64,000 nucleotides of DNA, from positions 124,001 through 188,000 of the forward strand of contig JADDMT010000022.1 of assembly GCA_021401465.1 (NCBI GenBank), read 5' to 3'. How positions within the stretch are numbered: the stretch's first letter is position 1; each line of letters starts with the position of its first letter. A program made the translations under genes and the position numbers. Below, piece by piece: positions 34,237 through 46,880 of this stretch. The notes under the pieces were generated by a model. That model saw only the letters and a list, made by a program, of their open reading frames with translations. It was not told the DNA's origin and did no database searches. This stretch comes from Teratosphaeria epicoccoides (lineage: Eukaryota; Ascomycota; Dothideomycetes; Mycosphaerellales; Teratosphaeriaceae).

Positions 34237-37200
34237 ATGTCTAGAGCACTACGAACTTGTAACTAACGCGTAGCGAGCGCTATCCTAAGCGCCTGCGATG
34301 GCGAAGCTAGCCTAAGTGACTAGCCCGTAGAAGTACCCCCTGCGAGCGACACTACATTAAGCGACAGTTCCGCTAGAGGCTAATTACGCGGCAGACAAGG
34401 TAATAGACCCCCCGCATAGGGACCGTAGCTAACCCCGACTAACGACCTAGCCCTTGTAGCCATAATTGTCGATTAGGTCGCGAACTGCCTTGCGAACTAG
34501 AGCTAGAGCCGCACCGGTTCTAGCAGCGACAACAGCGAGGATGACGAAGACGTTACTATGAGTAGTACTAATAAACTAGCAGACGAAGAAATCTAGCGAG
34601 ATTTCACGCTAGGGACCTACGAAGATAACTTACTAGGAGGCGCAGACTCTCCGCGTGTGCCCGCAAGTCTAGTGCCTAAATTCGGGGCCATAGTAGGCTA
34701 ACCGGGAGGTAGTCGCAACGCACGTAACCTAAAGCCGTTTAAGGGAGATACCTTAAAGGAGGCTCGAACTTTCTTGCAGGCGTGTAAGGCAGTTTTCGTG
34801 CTTAACTTACGCGGATATTCTACAGAGGGCAAACGAGTCGCCTTTAGTGTAATGTAGCTCGAAGAGGATAAGGAACCTCGTAACAATTAGCATAAGCGGT
34901 ATGACCTTATGCAGGTCTACAACAGAACATACATATAGGCGGACATTCGCTAGTTCTATGTCAATTAGGTTAAGGATCCGGGGAATCGCGCCCTTACTAT
35001 GTCTGTTAAGTACAAGAAGGCTAAGCAGGGGAAGGGACAAACAACCTCTAGCTTCGCTACCTACCTCGCTATACTCGAGGGACAGATGCTACCCTATACT
35101 AAGACGTAACGCGTGCGGCACTTACTCGTCAAACTTGATGACAATCTTCAGAATACAATCATGACTTTTCATGAACTTCCGACAACTCGGCAAGACCTCA
35201 TGTCCCTTACGACACGTATAGAGATTACCTTGAAGCAAAATAGAAAATCAGGCGGCAAGGACAATAAGCGTCTAAGCCCTAAGGACCTACTAAAGGGCCG
35301 CTATTACAAGCGCCCTAGGGGTCACGCCTAACGCGGTAGTTTATTTAGGAGGAGCAAGCCCTCCGAGCTAAAAGACAGTAGCGAGAAGCCTCCGAGTAGC
35401 TGCTACATCTGTAGAGCGAGAGACTACTAGGCGGCTCGCTATCCTAAACGAAGTGATAGGAAAAAGGTAAGCAAGGTGTCTAAAACCTCCCTAGAGGGGA
35501 GGCAAAAGAAGGACAAGCCCGAGACAGCCGAATAGCTGCTGCAGGTATCTAAGCTGTCTGTTACCGATAGTATAGACTCATGGCCTGCCTAGCGCCTATC
35601 CGGTACGGTCTGAGTTAATAGCTCGCTTAAGCTAGTAGACTGTATGTTAGACGACCTTGTAGAGGTTAACGTAATACCCTAGAGGGTAATCGTACGGCTT
35701 AGTTTAAAGCTAATCCTAGGAGCCCTGCTACCTACTATGAAGTCCTTTTAGGGCGAAGGCGTAGCGGCTCGAGGCGCGTATAACGTGCGCCTCTAACTCG
35801 CGGACTCCTTAGGAGAAGTGCGCGAGACTAACGAAGTCTTCTACGCTAAAGACGTTCCTAGTAAGGAGCTCCTGCTTAGCCGCCCTTAGTGCTACAAGTA
35901 GGGAGTCGTTGTTAATAGAGCTACTAACAACTAGTTCTATAGCTCTATAGGCGAAGTTCCTGCAGTACAGATACGTGACGTACATAGCTTCTACAAGGAC
36001 ATGAAGAAGGTCTAATGCGTGTATGCGGTCTACATACAGAACGTTAAGGAAGACATTACCCTTCTACCTAAGTTAGAGGAATACGCCGATATTTTCGACG
36101 TAGAGGCTGCGGCCTATGCCCGGGCCCTAGACGCGGAACATGCGATTAACCTTAAGGAGGGTTATAATCCTCCGCATTAACCTCTATACCCTATGTCAGA
36201 ATCGTAGCTCGAAACACTTCGAGACTACCTCTACAAGGCGCAAAGGAACGCGTGGATCTGACGAAGCGACAGCGAGGCTAGAGCATTAGTCATGTTCGTC
36301 CTAAAGAAGGATAACACGCTCCGCCTATACGTTAACTATAGGGGCCTTAACGCGGTAACCTAGAAAAACCGCTGCCCCCTACTACTTATTAGCGAGACAC
36401 TTGACTGCCTTAGTCGCGCTACTATCTTCTTGTCTATTGACTTGAAGGACGCCTACTACTAGATCCCGATCTAAAAGGGCGACAAGTAGAAGACTACATT
36501 CCGAATGTAGTATAGACACTTTAAGTATATAGTAATGCTATTTAGCTTAACTAACGTACTAGCAACGTTCTAAGCGTATATTAACTAGGCCCTAGCCGGC
36601 CTCATTAACACCTACTACGTAGTATATTTAGACGATATACTAGTCTAATCCGACTTAAAGGAGGAGCATATTCGGCATCTAAGGATAGTACTTAAACGGC
36701 TCTGCAAGTTCGCTCTATACGCGAACCTAAAGAAGTGCTTATTCCTGACAGATAGGATTAAGTTTCTCGGATACATCGTCTCTACAGAAGGAGTTATCAT
36801 AGATGACTAAAGGGTGTCCGTAATCGCGGAGTAGCTGCAGCTAACTACCCTCCGAGAAGTGTAGGTGTTCCTAGGATTTACTAACTTCTATTGCAGATTC
36901 ATATAATCCTACTCGAAGATCGTGGCCTCCCTCACGGCCCTCGCAAAGGGCGCGATTCGAGGAAAGAAGCTAGGGAGGGTGCCTTAGGAGGAGGCTTAGA
37001 GTAAGGCTTTCTCTGAACTTAAAGTAGCTTTTTAAACCGCGCCTATACTTCGGCACTTTGACCCTACTACGAAGATCCGGATAGAGACTAATGCTTCAAA
37101 ATTCGTAATAGCCGCAATTATATCGTAGCTCTAGTCGCACGGAGGTAGTACGCAATAGTACCTAATTGCCTTCTAGTTGCAGAAGATGCAGGGCGCTAAG

Positions 37201-39202
37201 CTTAACTATAAGACTTACGACTAAGAGCTTTTAGCTATTGTTGACAGCTTCAAGGAGTACTAAAACTACCTTAAAGGCATAGCGTACCCTATTAAGGTGC
37301 TTACTAACTATAACAACCTTCGCGGCTTCATAGGCGTGAAGTAGCTTAGTAGTCGGCAAGCAAGGTAGGCGACTTTCCTCGCTAGCTTTGACTTCATTAT
37401 CTAGCATCGTTCTAGAAAGACGAATCTAGCTAATAGTTCTTCGTGACGACCAGACTACGACACTAGGGAGGAGGGTAACTAACAGCTTCTCCCTACGCTA
37501 CAAACGAAGCTTGCAGTTTAGGGCAGCGATCTGTCGTTAGCTCCTCTTGTAGGTCGACTGCAGGTCTAATAGGGCCTCATAGCCTCCGCTAGTAACAAAC
37601 CCTCCTATCTAGCAGTTATGGCGACTATGTCTAGCTCGATCCGTGTAGTAGTTAACTAGCTTACATGTAGTAAGCATGCGATGTCTAAAGAACCCTTTAA
37701 AGAAGTCTCGAGACTTATTTAGCGGTTGCAAGAGCGAGAACTAGAGTTAATTAATGACAGGGGGGGCCCTCTAGGACACCGCAGGCAGTCCGAAGTACTA
37801 GACTAAGTTAGGCGACTTGTAGTACTTTGACAATAGGCTCTATGTACCTGCTAACTACGTACTCTGTTTATAGCTCCTCCGTATTTATCATGACGATAAA
37901 CTCGCGGGCCATTTTAGCGTAGAGAAGACAAACGCACTTCTCGGACGCAAATACTAGTAGCCTACGCTAGAACAGGATGTCTCTAACTATGTCAAATCCT
38001 GCTAGACATGCTAGGTTAGCAAATCTCGGCGCTATTGCCCCTATAGCAATGCTTAGGCGCTCCTACTACTAGAGAGACTATGGCATGACTTAGCCATAGA
38101 TTTTATTACTGATTTGCCGCTAGCAAAGTAGAAAGGCAATGTAGTTAATACTGTCCTTGTAGTAGTCGACTAATACTCAAAGATAAATGTCTTTATCCTA
38201 TATACGAAAAAGTGCACAAGTAGCGAGCTTGCGCGACTACTTTGCGACAAAGTTATATAGCGCTTTAGTGTCCCCCGAAGTATCCTATTAGATCGAGGTT
38301 CTGTCTTTACTAGTAAATACTAGCAAGAATTTGTGTTTAAGGCACGTGTTAAGTACTACCTAAGTATAGCATTCTATCTATAGACTAATAGTCAGACTAA
38401 ACGTATGAACTATACTCTTAAGTAGTACCTTCGGTACTACTACGCTAAGAACTAGGATGCCTAGGCTAACGTAATTCCTATAGTAGAATTTGTAGTTAAT
38501 AACAGCATACATGCTACTATACACATGTCGCCATTTTAGATTCTTTATAGCTTTGATCTAGGAATACACCTAGAACCGCCTTAGGACGAGTCTTCTAAGG
38601 AGAGGCTGCTAGCCGCTACAGAATTAGCGTGGCGTATGCGCGAGGTACATTCAGTACTAATAGAACACTAGAAAAAGGCCTCAGAATCCTAGATTAAACA
38701 TAATAACGCCTATGCTAAACCGATGTAGTACATAGTTAGTACGAAGGTGTTACTATTAACAAAGAATCTCAAGCTGAAACTTCTAAGCAAGAAGATGACG
38801 CCAAGGTTCGTCGGACCCTTCCGGATACGCAACATAATAGGCTCGCAGGCGTACTAGCTATCGTTGCTATCGTCGTATTATGTGCATGACGTCTTCTACG
38901 TATCTCTACTCGAACTATAGGTACAGCGCGAGAGCGAAGAGCCCGCGGACCCGATGCTAGTAGCAGAAGAGAACGAAGAGTAGGAAGTCGAGGGTATTAA
39001 GGACAGTATGCGGCGTAAGGGCGTAACGCACTATCTAGTAAAGTAGAAAGGATACCTACCTAAGTACATCTAATAGGTTCTAGCCGAAGACTATAAGAAC
39101 GCTCTAGAAGCTATTCGTGAATTCGAAGAGCGGAGGAGGCGTAAGCAGGGCTTAAGAAGGTCGATTCGTAGGGAGATAAGGGCTTTAGAGCAGAATTCTT
39201 AA
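34237..39202 (+). pseudogene. G2 copy 3 gag-pol polyprotein
   Basis: ATG at 34237, stop TAA at 39200. Gag: an acidic Ser/Asp linker (SSSDNSEDDEDV), then the capsid-like part (NLKPFKGDTLKEARTFLQ) and FHELPTTRQDL. A zinc knuckle is at 35399-35445, reading CYICRARDYQAARYP, where CCHC would need His and Cys at the two Tyr positions. The protease region follows (about 35500-35900, active site not clear). RT (36180-36900) has the YVVYLDDILV motif at 36612-36641, RNase H follows (37070-37330, IRIETNASKFVIAAI), then integrase (37880-38720) and a chromodomain-like tail (38985-39130: THYLVK, W/stop, KGYLPKY) with EFEERRRRKQGLRR. The total is one base off a single frame, so one small indel exists. Most stops are TAG. 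Confidence 0.9.
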
Positions 39203-39342
39203 CATGTGTATATAGCGCATAACGCGCGGAGTAATAACAAGAAGCAAACGCCCTACTTATACATCATTAATGCCTAAAGGCACACCTAGAATAAACCTAA
39301 GGAGAACAAGAGACATGCTTAGATTAGCTTCGTAGCTAATGC
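39203..39342. other. Junction between convergent gag-pol and antisense ORF (G2 copy 3)
   Basis: About 140 bp separate the two stops. A similar gap (145 bp in copy 1, 140 bp in copy 2) is kept in the other copies. It should hold both 3' ends; overlapping antisense transcripts are likely. Confidence 0.45.
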
Positions 39343-40834
39343 TTAGCGACTACTAGTTAGGGGCTTCCTAACCGAACCTAAAGCAGGAGAGTCTTTCTTG
39401 TTATAGTCCGCTAGGGACTGCCTACCTACACGGGGTCTACTAAACACCCTAAAGCAACCATGAGTAATAGGGGTAGTAACGCCACAAAGAGAGGCTAGCA
39501 TCTTCTTCTTTAGTAGGTTGTAAGGGAGCTCGTCTTTAGAGCCTATAGTAGCTAGAGAACTAGCGACATCCTTACCGCGCCTAGTTGCGACGACTACCTC
39601 ATCCTTAGCATTAGAAGGCTAAGAGACTCAAGCGCGCTTGCGGCTGTCGCGCTCGGCCCTCGAGATCATCTTGCGCTTCTTGACACGAGTGTTAACTACA
39701 TCATCAGACTTAGTATCCCCCTTAGGCGTAACTAGTACGGTGACACTATAGCGCAAAGGGATCACATTAGGACCGAAGGTATCCTAGACGTCGTCATCCT
39801 CCTTATCCTCAAAGATCTAGCCTAGAGGCTTGTGCCTTAGCGTCTTGACAGACGTAGTATAGGTCGCAAGCAGGGAAGGTTTAGCTTCCTTGTCGCTAAC
39901 CTTAATTTCGGCCCTAGCCTTCTTCTTCTTCTTGGATAGTAGCGTCGAGGCGGCGTAGGCGGCAGCGCTACAATGTGTTAGCTGTACGCACGCGACAGGA
40001 TTCAAGTAAGTAACTTACGGCTTAGTCCTTAGGACTAGCTTAGAGGCAGGCTGTCTCTCGGTACGGCGCTAGGGCGTGGCCTTAGCGGCAGGAGCGGGGA
40101 ATTGCTTGATGACCTTCTTGCGGATTATCCGCGTCTTAAAGTTATCGTTAATAGAGGCAAGGGCCCTGAGTTGCTAACGCTAACAGCTAGTCGGATATTT
40201 CTCGACACTAACGTTAGCCTAGCGGAGAAAGTCAGCATTCATACTTAGAGGGTACCCGCACTATATTCGTACTATGGCGAAGGTCTTAACCCTAACAGTT
40301 AGTACCTTCAAGATCTTCTAGACTAAGTCTGCGATTAGACCTAGACATTTCGCCTATTAGCAGAGAGTCGAAGCGAACACTGCTATGAGAATAGTTAGTA
40401 GTCGCGGTAAAGCACGAGAGGGCGCCAAGTAGGTAGGCGAGTGCCTCGCGGTACTTAGCCTGTAGCCTGTTTATAGTCAGAGTGCCTTTAGTAATCCCCT
40501 TGTCGCGCGTACTCTAGAAGTTATCGATGTTATAGCAGAGCTAGTTATACTCGCTATACACCTCTTTAGGGAGGTCTTAGCATTTTTGATGCTTGCTATT
40601 ATAGTTGACATACTTGTAGTAGACACTACCCTCATCAAATCCGCTAACATAGATCTCGGCTACGCTTCGGTTAGTACAAGCCACGCATATCTCGCGGGTA
40701 GGGGACGCCTTACTAACACGCGGAGGAGAAATGTGTGTAGTTTGGCTACTAAGGTTGTCAAGGCATTGTCGACATAAGCGACGATCGCGGGCAGAGTAAG
40801 TAGCGTCGAACTTAGTCTATAGCACATAAGCTAT
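39343..40834 (-). pseudogene. G2 antisense ORF (copy 3)
   Basis: Same protein as at 6617-8116, read on the minus strand. The start ATA-GCT-TAT lies at 40834. The N-terminus is best preserved here: LCRQC, then ICVAC about 28 residues on, then HQKCQDL, giving paired Cys that suggest zinc binding. The last segment reads past the point where copies 1 and 2 have TAG (VGRQSLADYNKKDS), showing that those stops were Gln. A few bases are lost near 40360 (GENV to GEM). Start to TAA is 1492 bp. Confidence 0.7.
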
Positions 40835-41632
40835 TATGGCTAAGATGAGTTAGTTGATCTTGATTAATTGATTAAAGAAGAAGAAGCTCTAGTTTAGACC
40901 CGCAGACATAGCGAGGCGCAAGCTAAGCGAAATAGGAGCGGAGGTTAATGTTAGTGTCTTAGAACAGGAAAGTTTAGGAAGTGACGAGGTTTTTATACCC
41001 TCTAATAGCCCCCCTGTTGCCTATCGCAACTGTTAAGCTAGTAACTCGAACTACATGCGTAGAGTACCTGCCTTTAGTTAACTTACAAGGGGACCTGATG
41101 ATGCAAGAACAGATAACGCGGCTATTACGCATATGCGCTAACTGCACTCGTACTAGCCTACTAGCATGAAAATGTGGCGAGACCCGCGCTAGGAGCGCGC
41201 TCCTGCTGTTTCAAGTAGCGCGCGTAGAGCGTCCGCGTACCTTCCTACTACCCTAAGGTTCTACGACACGTTCTCTATAGTCACGACTAAATAGGGACAG
41301 CCAAGCTACTTGGCAAGGCCGGCGCGCATGCTCGGCCCATAATTTCAAGGATTAACTAAAGTACGTGCTCGTAGTATCCTGATATCTCGATCTGCATGTA
41401 AAGTGAAGGTGTTATGAAGCCGCCTAACATGTGACAGGTTAAAACCCGCCTAAGTTAGTAGCCTCTGCCCTGTACTCGCTACGAAGGTGTTAAGGTATAC
41501 GTATGACATATGTTACGTAGGCTATCTACCTATTTGCCCTTGCGCGGTATAAGCATGCTACATCCTATACCCTATACGTTTTGCGTGCATTACTTAGTAA
41601 GGCTAGGGACATCCTCATAGGAGGAGAGGCAG
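40835..41632 (-). other. G2 copy 3 spacer: upstream region of the antisense ORF
   Basis: 798 bp, conserved with copies 1 and 2, no credible ORF. TATA box at 40990-40997 on the minus strand. Confidence 0.6.
40990..40997 (-). promoter_or_regulatory. TATA box of the G2 antisense ORF (copy 3)
   Basis: TATAAAAA on the minus strand, 156 bp before the ORF start, followed by CTTTCC-rich sequence. Confidence 0.6.
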
Positions 41633-41992
41633 TAATACGGTTAATACTAGGGGGCTATTAGAACCGCATAGGTTCTAATGCCTGCCCTTGGCATGTAGTA
41701 ACCCTGCTACATATAGTAAGGGGGTCCTTCATACATACGTTAGCTTGTATGTTATCTAAGTAGGATTAGTTGTCGACGTAGGACGCCCCTACGTCGCTAA
41801 CCCTACGGTACCCCTGCGGGGTTAGGCTCGGACATGCTTTCCCTAATTAAGGAGCGTCAGGGGTTATAAGCACCCTTAGCGCTACCTCTGCAATAAGCAG
41901 AAAGCAGCGCTGTCTTGTACCTACTAAAAGGTCAGATTACTCTGTCATACTACGAGATATTTCTATATCATATAGCATATACATCTATATCA
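41633..41992 (+). repeat. G2 copy 3 3' LTR (360 bp)
   Basis: Starts TAATACGG (TG to TA) and ends CTATATCA. Same length as the 5' LTR. Confidence 0.92.
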
Positions 41993-42472
41993 CTACTCTG
42001 TAATTACGGACACCCTTTAGTCATCTATAATGACTTATTCCGTAGAGACGATGTATCCAAGAAATTTAATCCTATTCGTAAGGAATAAGCACTTCTTTAG
42101 GTTTGTATATAGCGTAAACTTACGGAGTCTTTTAAGCACTATCTTTAGATGCCAAATGTGCTCCTCCTTTAAGTCAGAGTAGACTAGTATATCGTCTAAA
42201 TATACTATGTAGTAGGTATTAACGAGGCCGGCTAGGGCCTAGTTAATATACGCTTAAAAAGTTGCTAGTACGTTAGTTAATCTAAATAGCATTACTATAT
42301 ACTTAAAGTGTCTGTACTACATTTAGAATATAGTCTTCTACTTGTCGCCCTTTTAGATAGGTATCTAGTAGTAGGCGTCCTTCAAGTCGATAGACAAGAA
42401 GATAGCAGTACAACTAAGGTAGTCAAGTGTCTTGCTAATAAGTAGTAGGGGGTAGCGGTTCTTCTAAGTTAC
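41993..42472 (-). pseudogene. G2 copy 5 pol fragment, 5' piece (RT)
   Basis: Matches about 10640-11110 of copy 1, including the YLDD region near 42200 on the minus strand. Begins with the CTACT duplication and ends where the C1 LTR starts. The rest of copy 5 is missing on both sides. Confidence 0.85.
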
Positions 42473-42733
42473 TGTTAAATTAAGTCCTTATACATAGGCA
42501 ATGGATTTACGCATAGGAAGTAGCCACAGAATGAATATATTATGTTAGGTATTAGATATATAACGAACGTGATAGATAGAAGAGAAGAGGTAAAAATTCT
42601 TCTCTTCCTAGCTAGGGTTATATATCCCTTAACCCCTGACCTAAGTTAGAGAGGTTAGAGTCAGGGTCCTGCTTAACTCTGACTCCTACTAACTTAGTAC
42701 GGCTAGTATGCGACTACCTATCACATTTTAACA
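42473..42733 (-). repeat. C1 copia LTR (261 bp)
   Basis: Perfect ends TGTTA...TAACA, with TGTTAAATTAAGTCC on the plus-strand left and CACATTTTAACA on the right. It interrupts the G2 copy 5 pol gene at 42472. Relative to the minus-strand pol it is the 3' LTR. No second copy is seen in the window, so the 5' end of C1 is lost. Confidence 0.7.
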
Positions 42734-42936
42734 CTCCTACTTAGGTACATGCTAGTCTATTTAGCGTACTCCTACTATCTTCTAATCTACTAACTAGTAA
42801 AGATGTTTGTCGTAGCATGCTCGTACTACTAGAATGATGCTCTTATAAAAGAGAACAATGCGCTAGAGCATGTTTGTTACTTACATGTTCGTAAATTCAT
42901 GCGTTTACTCTGCTTTTACAAGTAGGTCCGACTTTG

Positions 42937-42943
42937 TATAAAG
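42937..42943 (+). promoter_or_regulatory. TATA box of the C1 antisense ORF
   Basis: TATAAAG followed at once by a pyrimidine tract (TCCCCCTTCTCTTCTC), 78 bp before ATG 43021. A second TTATAAAAG lies near 42841. The arrangement is typical of an ascomycete core promoter. Confidence 0.55.
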
Positions 42944-43020
42944 TCCCCCTTCTCTTCTCGATTGTCCTTCCCTCTCTCATTATCATTAATTACTAACTGC
43001 AGCTTCTCTGACACCTTAAC

Positions 43021-45060
43021 ATGGCTCCCTAGAGAGGTGTGTCACTAATCCTACTAGATAGTGCTTTGTTTAACGCGAAGCTCGCATAGATTATCGAGCT
43101 CTAGTAGGTTATCTAGTATAGTTAGCTTCTCTGACTATGGCTGACTTTTAGTAGCTTTAACAACTTCAGGCATCTAACCCTTAACCTTAGTAAGCTCTAG
43201 GCGTGCATTTGCTTCCTTTGTAAAGCTTATAACTTTAGCCGCTTTAACAAGGTACTATCTTCGTTTAAGAACAAAGTAACATAGTACTATGTCTCTAATT
43301 AGAGTACTACCTTCACAAACGTCCTAGGTCCTACTTAGTACAACTTGAACACTCTAAACAGTACTACGCTAATTGCTACTAGCTTCGCTATAGCTAGTTC
43401 TAGTTAGCGCGTGTACTAGCATCAGTGTAGAATCAGGTCTAGTAGGTACTATAGTAAGCCGTATAGCGTATGCGCTACTAATCTAAGTAATCCTTATCTC
43501 GAAGGCTTGTGTACTAATTGCTTTCAGAAAAATTAGAAGAGGTAGTGTTTGCTATATACTAGGTTAGACAAGCTAGGTAATAATCTAGCTAATTAGAGTG
43601 CTTTGCTACTTAGTAGGAAGAGTCTTAGGCTACGTTCTAATCTACTAGCTCTACTCTCCCTTTAGCGACCTTTAAGGCGCTCTCGTCAGAATCTTAGTAG
43701 GGACAATCTACCTTCTCTAGCAGTCCTTCGGCGACCTAGTTAGAGCGACATTAAGAGACAGCGTAATCAGGAACTACGCTACTACAATTAGTATAATGAG
43801 TACATACATTATAACCTGCTCCTTTGTGTTAATAATCTGACTAATCTAGTTACTAATTGTGACGTAGAGGACTTCTTCATAGAGTAGTTTAGAGAGAGTC
43901 TCTAGCCCCTTAGGCCTCGTCTAGCGCTAGGTACTAAGTCAGAGTATAACTTAGAAGATCTTATTACTTATAGGACTCTTGTCTATCTTTGCTAGGTAGA
44001 AGAAGCTTACGCTAGGTAGAGTATTATTAGCAGGGAATTAACAGTCAGCAATTAGGCAACTAATTATGGCTTAAACCGCCTTAGTAAGATAATTAATGCT
44101 CTGACTTGTCAAGTCTAGGGTAGGCATTGTCTGCCTCCTCGCTATGCTTATACTCCTATCCTACTAATCGTCAAGGATAAGTCGCTATTAAGTAAGGAGC
44201 CTACTACACTACAGCGATTGTATTAGACCTAATCTATTCCAAATACGATGCTCCGGAATATGAGCCTCATTTAGAGCCCTAGTCAGCAGAGTACGGCGTC
44301 TTCTAACATTAGTAGTCGTCTGCTTACTAAGAGTTAGGAGCGGATAGCGATTTTGTCTCCTAGCCCCTTCGCTCCTCTAACTAGGCCTTAGTCTACTGAC
44401 ACCTATATAACTAGCATAAGCCCTACTACTTGTAGGAGCCTAGGTAACTAGCGTGTTAGCAGTATTCATGGCTAGTACTCTAGCGACATTAGAATGCTGT
44501 CTCCTGCTTAGCTATCTACTAAGCTTAAGCTGAACTTTCCTAGGATTAGTTAGTATGCTACTAGCCATATTACTCTACGTCAGAGTCAGAGTCTATATTT
44601 AGCGCGTTAGATTTCGCATTCTGTAGGTCTAAGCCCTTTAGCTACTACGTAGAGGCCTAGGCTATAGTCGCCTTTAGCTCTTTAAGCTCCTCCTCCTTAG
44701 TTCGGTCGCATCGATCTATTATATAGGATTGCTAAGGCTAACTGTCAAGAGCACGCTACTACATACAACGATTCGTAGGACTATCTTCAGGTTACGCTTA
44801 CTAATCCGTTAGAGGTCTCTAACTCTCGTCAGATTTGTCTAGGTACCTCTAACTAGTCGGAAATTTCCGAAGCAAGCTTGTATCGTCCTAGTAGTAGGCC
44901 TCAAGCTAGTAGGGATCCGGCCCTTGCAAGCTCGTAGCCTAATAGTCAGAGTTCTTAGCCTTAACGTAGTAGTTAGAGTTCTTAGTCCTAGCGTAGTAGT
45001 AGTAATTCTCGTGGTCCTAGTATAGGCCGCAGGTAATTCAGGCGGAGATTTTAGTTAACA
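43021..45060 (+). pseudogene. C1 antisense ORF: Cys-rich protein, about 680 codons
   Basis: ATG at 43021 in a good context (TTAACATGGCTCCC). The frame stays readable for about 680 codons, interrupted mostly by TAG. Cys motifs: ACICFLCKAYNFSRFNK near residue 65, then a cluster (YSVCATN ... EGLCTNCFQKN, with a further Cys) near residues 145-185. The middle is rich in charged residues (SDIKRQRNQELRYYNQYNEY) with HYNLLLCVNNL following. The end is a Ser/Gln/Arg-rich low-complexity tail. It lies between the C1 RNase H and 3' LTR and points toward pol, as in G1 and G2. No known domain is recognised; the end is approximate. Confidence 0.62.
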
Positions 45061-45139
45061 AATAAGATTCCTAAGGTAGTAGGTTATCTAGTGTATTCGT
45101 AGTACTACTATCTAGTAGCAGACGTATGCGTGATAAGAA

Positions 45140-46880
45140 CTAAAAAGCTACTTCCTTAGCTAAAGCTACTCTACTATTCTATCAAACTAGGTTCCTGGCT
45201 TCGGCTTCGTTAGACTGTTAGTAATCATGTTAGAGGTCTTAACATAGCTAATAGATATGATTCCCTTCTTACACAGATTACGTTAGTAATAGTAGGCTAC
45301 ATTAATATGCTTTAACCTCTTAACTACATAAGCATCCCTAGCAAGGGTAATTGCCGCTTAGTTGTCTCCTTGTAGCTACACTATAGGTGACCTAATTACG
45401 AACTTTATCTCCTCTTTAATAAGCGGGCTCTGACTAATGTGTCACTCTATCTTCATATCTTAGAGAATCTGACATAAGAACTACGACTACTTTGCATATC
45501 TTGCTATTACTATGTATTCGGCTTCTATTGTAGATCTAGCTACTAACTTCTGCTTCCTACTCGTCTAGGATACCAGACCTCCTACTAGTAGGTAAACATT
45601 ACCTAGGACTAATATACGACCTGTCTTGTCTATTATGTAGTTAGAGTTAGAGTATCCTTCTAGTATTCTCTAACCCTTTGCTATATAGATAATCCTAAGG
45701 TCCTTTGTTAAGCGCATGTATCTTCCTAGCTTCTTTAGAGCTTGCTAGTAGTACTAAGCTAGGTCTAACATGTACTAGCTTAGTCTTCTAAGCGCAAATG
45801 TAATGTCTAGTTAGTTTAGAATGCCTACGTACATCTATCTCCTAATACCTTCCTAGTGCTCCTTGCGATTTACTCTAACGTCATGAGGCCCTAATAGTCT
45901 GATCGCATTATAGCTGTCTATTAGCAATCGGGTTAGTATAGCGCTTTACTTAGTCATTATGAGCTTGTTTAGAACTTTGTTAACATAGTATGTCAAATCT
46001 AGCTGTAAAGTACCTAATCTTTAGTCTCTAACTATTCTGACATTTAGCAGATATGTTACCTTACCTAGGTCCTTAATCTTAAAGAACGTTACAAACTTGC
46101 TCTTAAACTAATTTACATCCCCTATACTCTTAGCTCTAATCGTCATGTTATTAACATAGACTAAAATCATTAGCTTTTAGGTGTTATAGATAAAAAGGTA
46201 GGGGTCTGCCTCGCTCTGACAAAAGCTAATCTTCTTAATCTTTCCCTTGTATAGCTAGTACTAGTCTCGGGCTACTTGCTTTAAGCTATATAGACTTTTT
46301 AGTAGCTTTAACACCTCGCTAGGGTTAACCTTTATACCTAGTAGAGCTTGCATTAGAATGCGTTCCTTTAGGACTAATTTAGTAAAGGCGTTGTTAACAT
46401 CAACCTAGTATAACTCCTAGTTATTCATGCAGACTATAGCTATAAAAATCTAGATAGTATCATGTCTAGCTATTAGAGCAAAGGTGTCCTTAAAGTTAAC
46501 TCTAAGGATCTGACTAAAACCTCTAGCTACTAGGCGCGCTTTAAACTTGTTAACTGATCTATTTGTGTTCTATTTTACATCGAAGACCTATTTTGACGTA
46601 ATCAGGTAAGCATCCTTTAGTGTAACTATTGTTTTGTATGTCTAGTTGCTCTCGAGTACTCTAATCTCTGCTTAGACTACCTCTAACTATAGGTGCCCCT
46701 ATTTCTTGTTAGAGATAGCTTACTCGTATGTCTTCAGGACAGGTATCTTCTCTAACAGTCGCATTCTAGCTCCTACTACTACGGCAGTAAGGGTTGCGAT
46801 TAGCTTGAGAGCCCTGCTAAGAGCGTTTAATTAGCTATCCTTTTAGTAGTATGATGCAAGTTATTCATTAGCGTAGAAGT
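45140..46880 (-). pseudogene. C1 copia RT and RNase H (5' part of pol missing)
   Basis: Minus-strand reading gives the Ty1/copia RT series: YEQAISN, ELYQVDVNNAFTKL, YSLKQVARDQYQL, then SEADPYLFIY and LMILVYVNNMTI (VDDM changed to VNNM). RNase H follows with GRILVLGNVYLLVGG, VSWTSRKQKLVARST and EAEYIVIA, and the end SNMITNSLTKPKPG. Gag, protease and integrase are missing; coding stops near 46880. Lengths and order fit copia pol. Stops are TAG-type. Confidence 0.87.

Larger units (their letters stand above)
33828..41992 (+). mobile_element. G2 copy 3: full-length Ty3/gypsy chromovirus, least decayed, 8165 bp
   Basis: Two 360-bp LTRs, gag-pol on the plus strand and an antisense ORF on the minus strand; CTACT flanks both ends. 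It is inserted in the pol gene of another G2 copy (copy 5), so it is younger than that one. Gag keeps much longer stop-free stretches than in the other copies, which also suggests a younger insertion or fewer rounds of RIP. Confidence 0.93.

Noticed and set aside
34698..35040. Two overlapping minus-strand frames (also seen as 22569-22911 in copy 2)
   Set aside because: They are shadows of the gag coding strand, which reads through continuously with capsid-like content.
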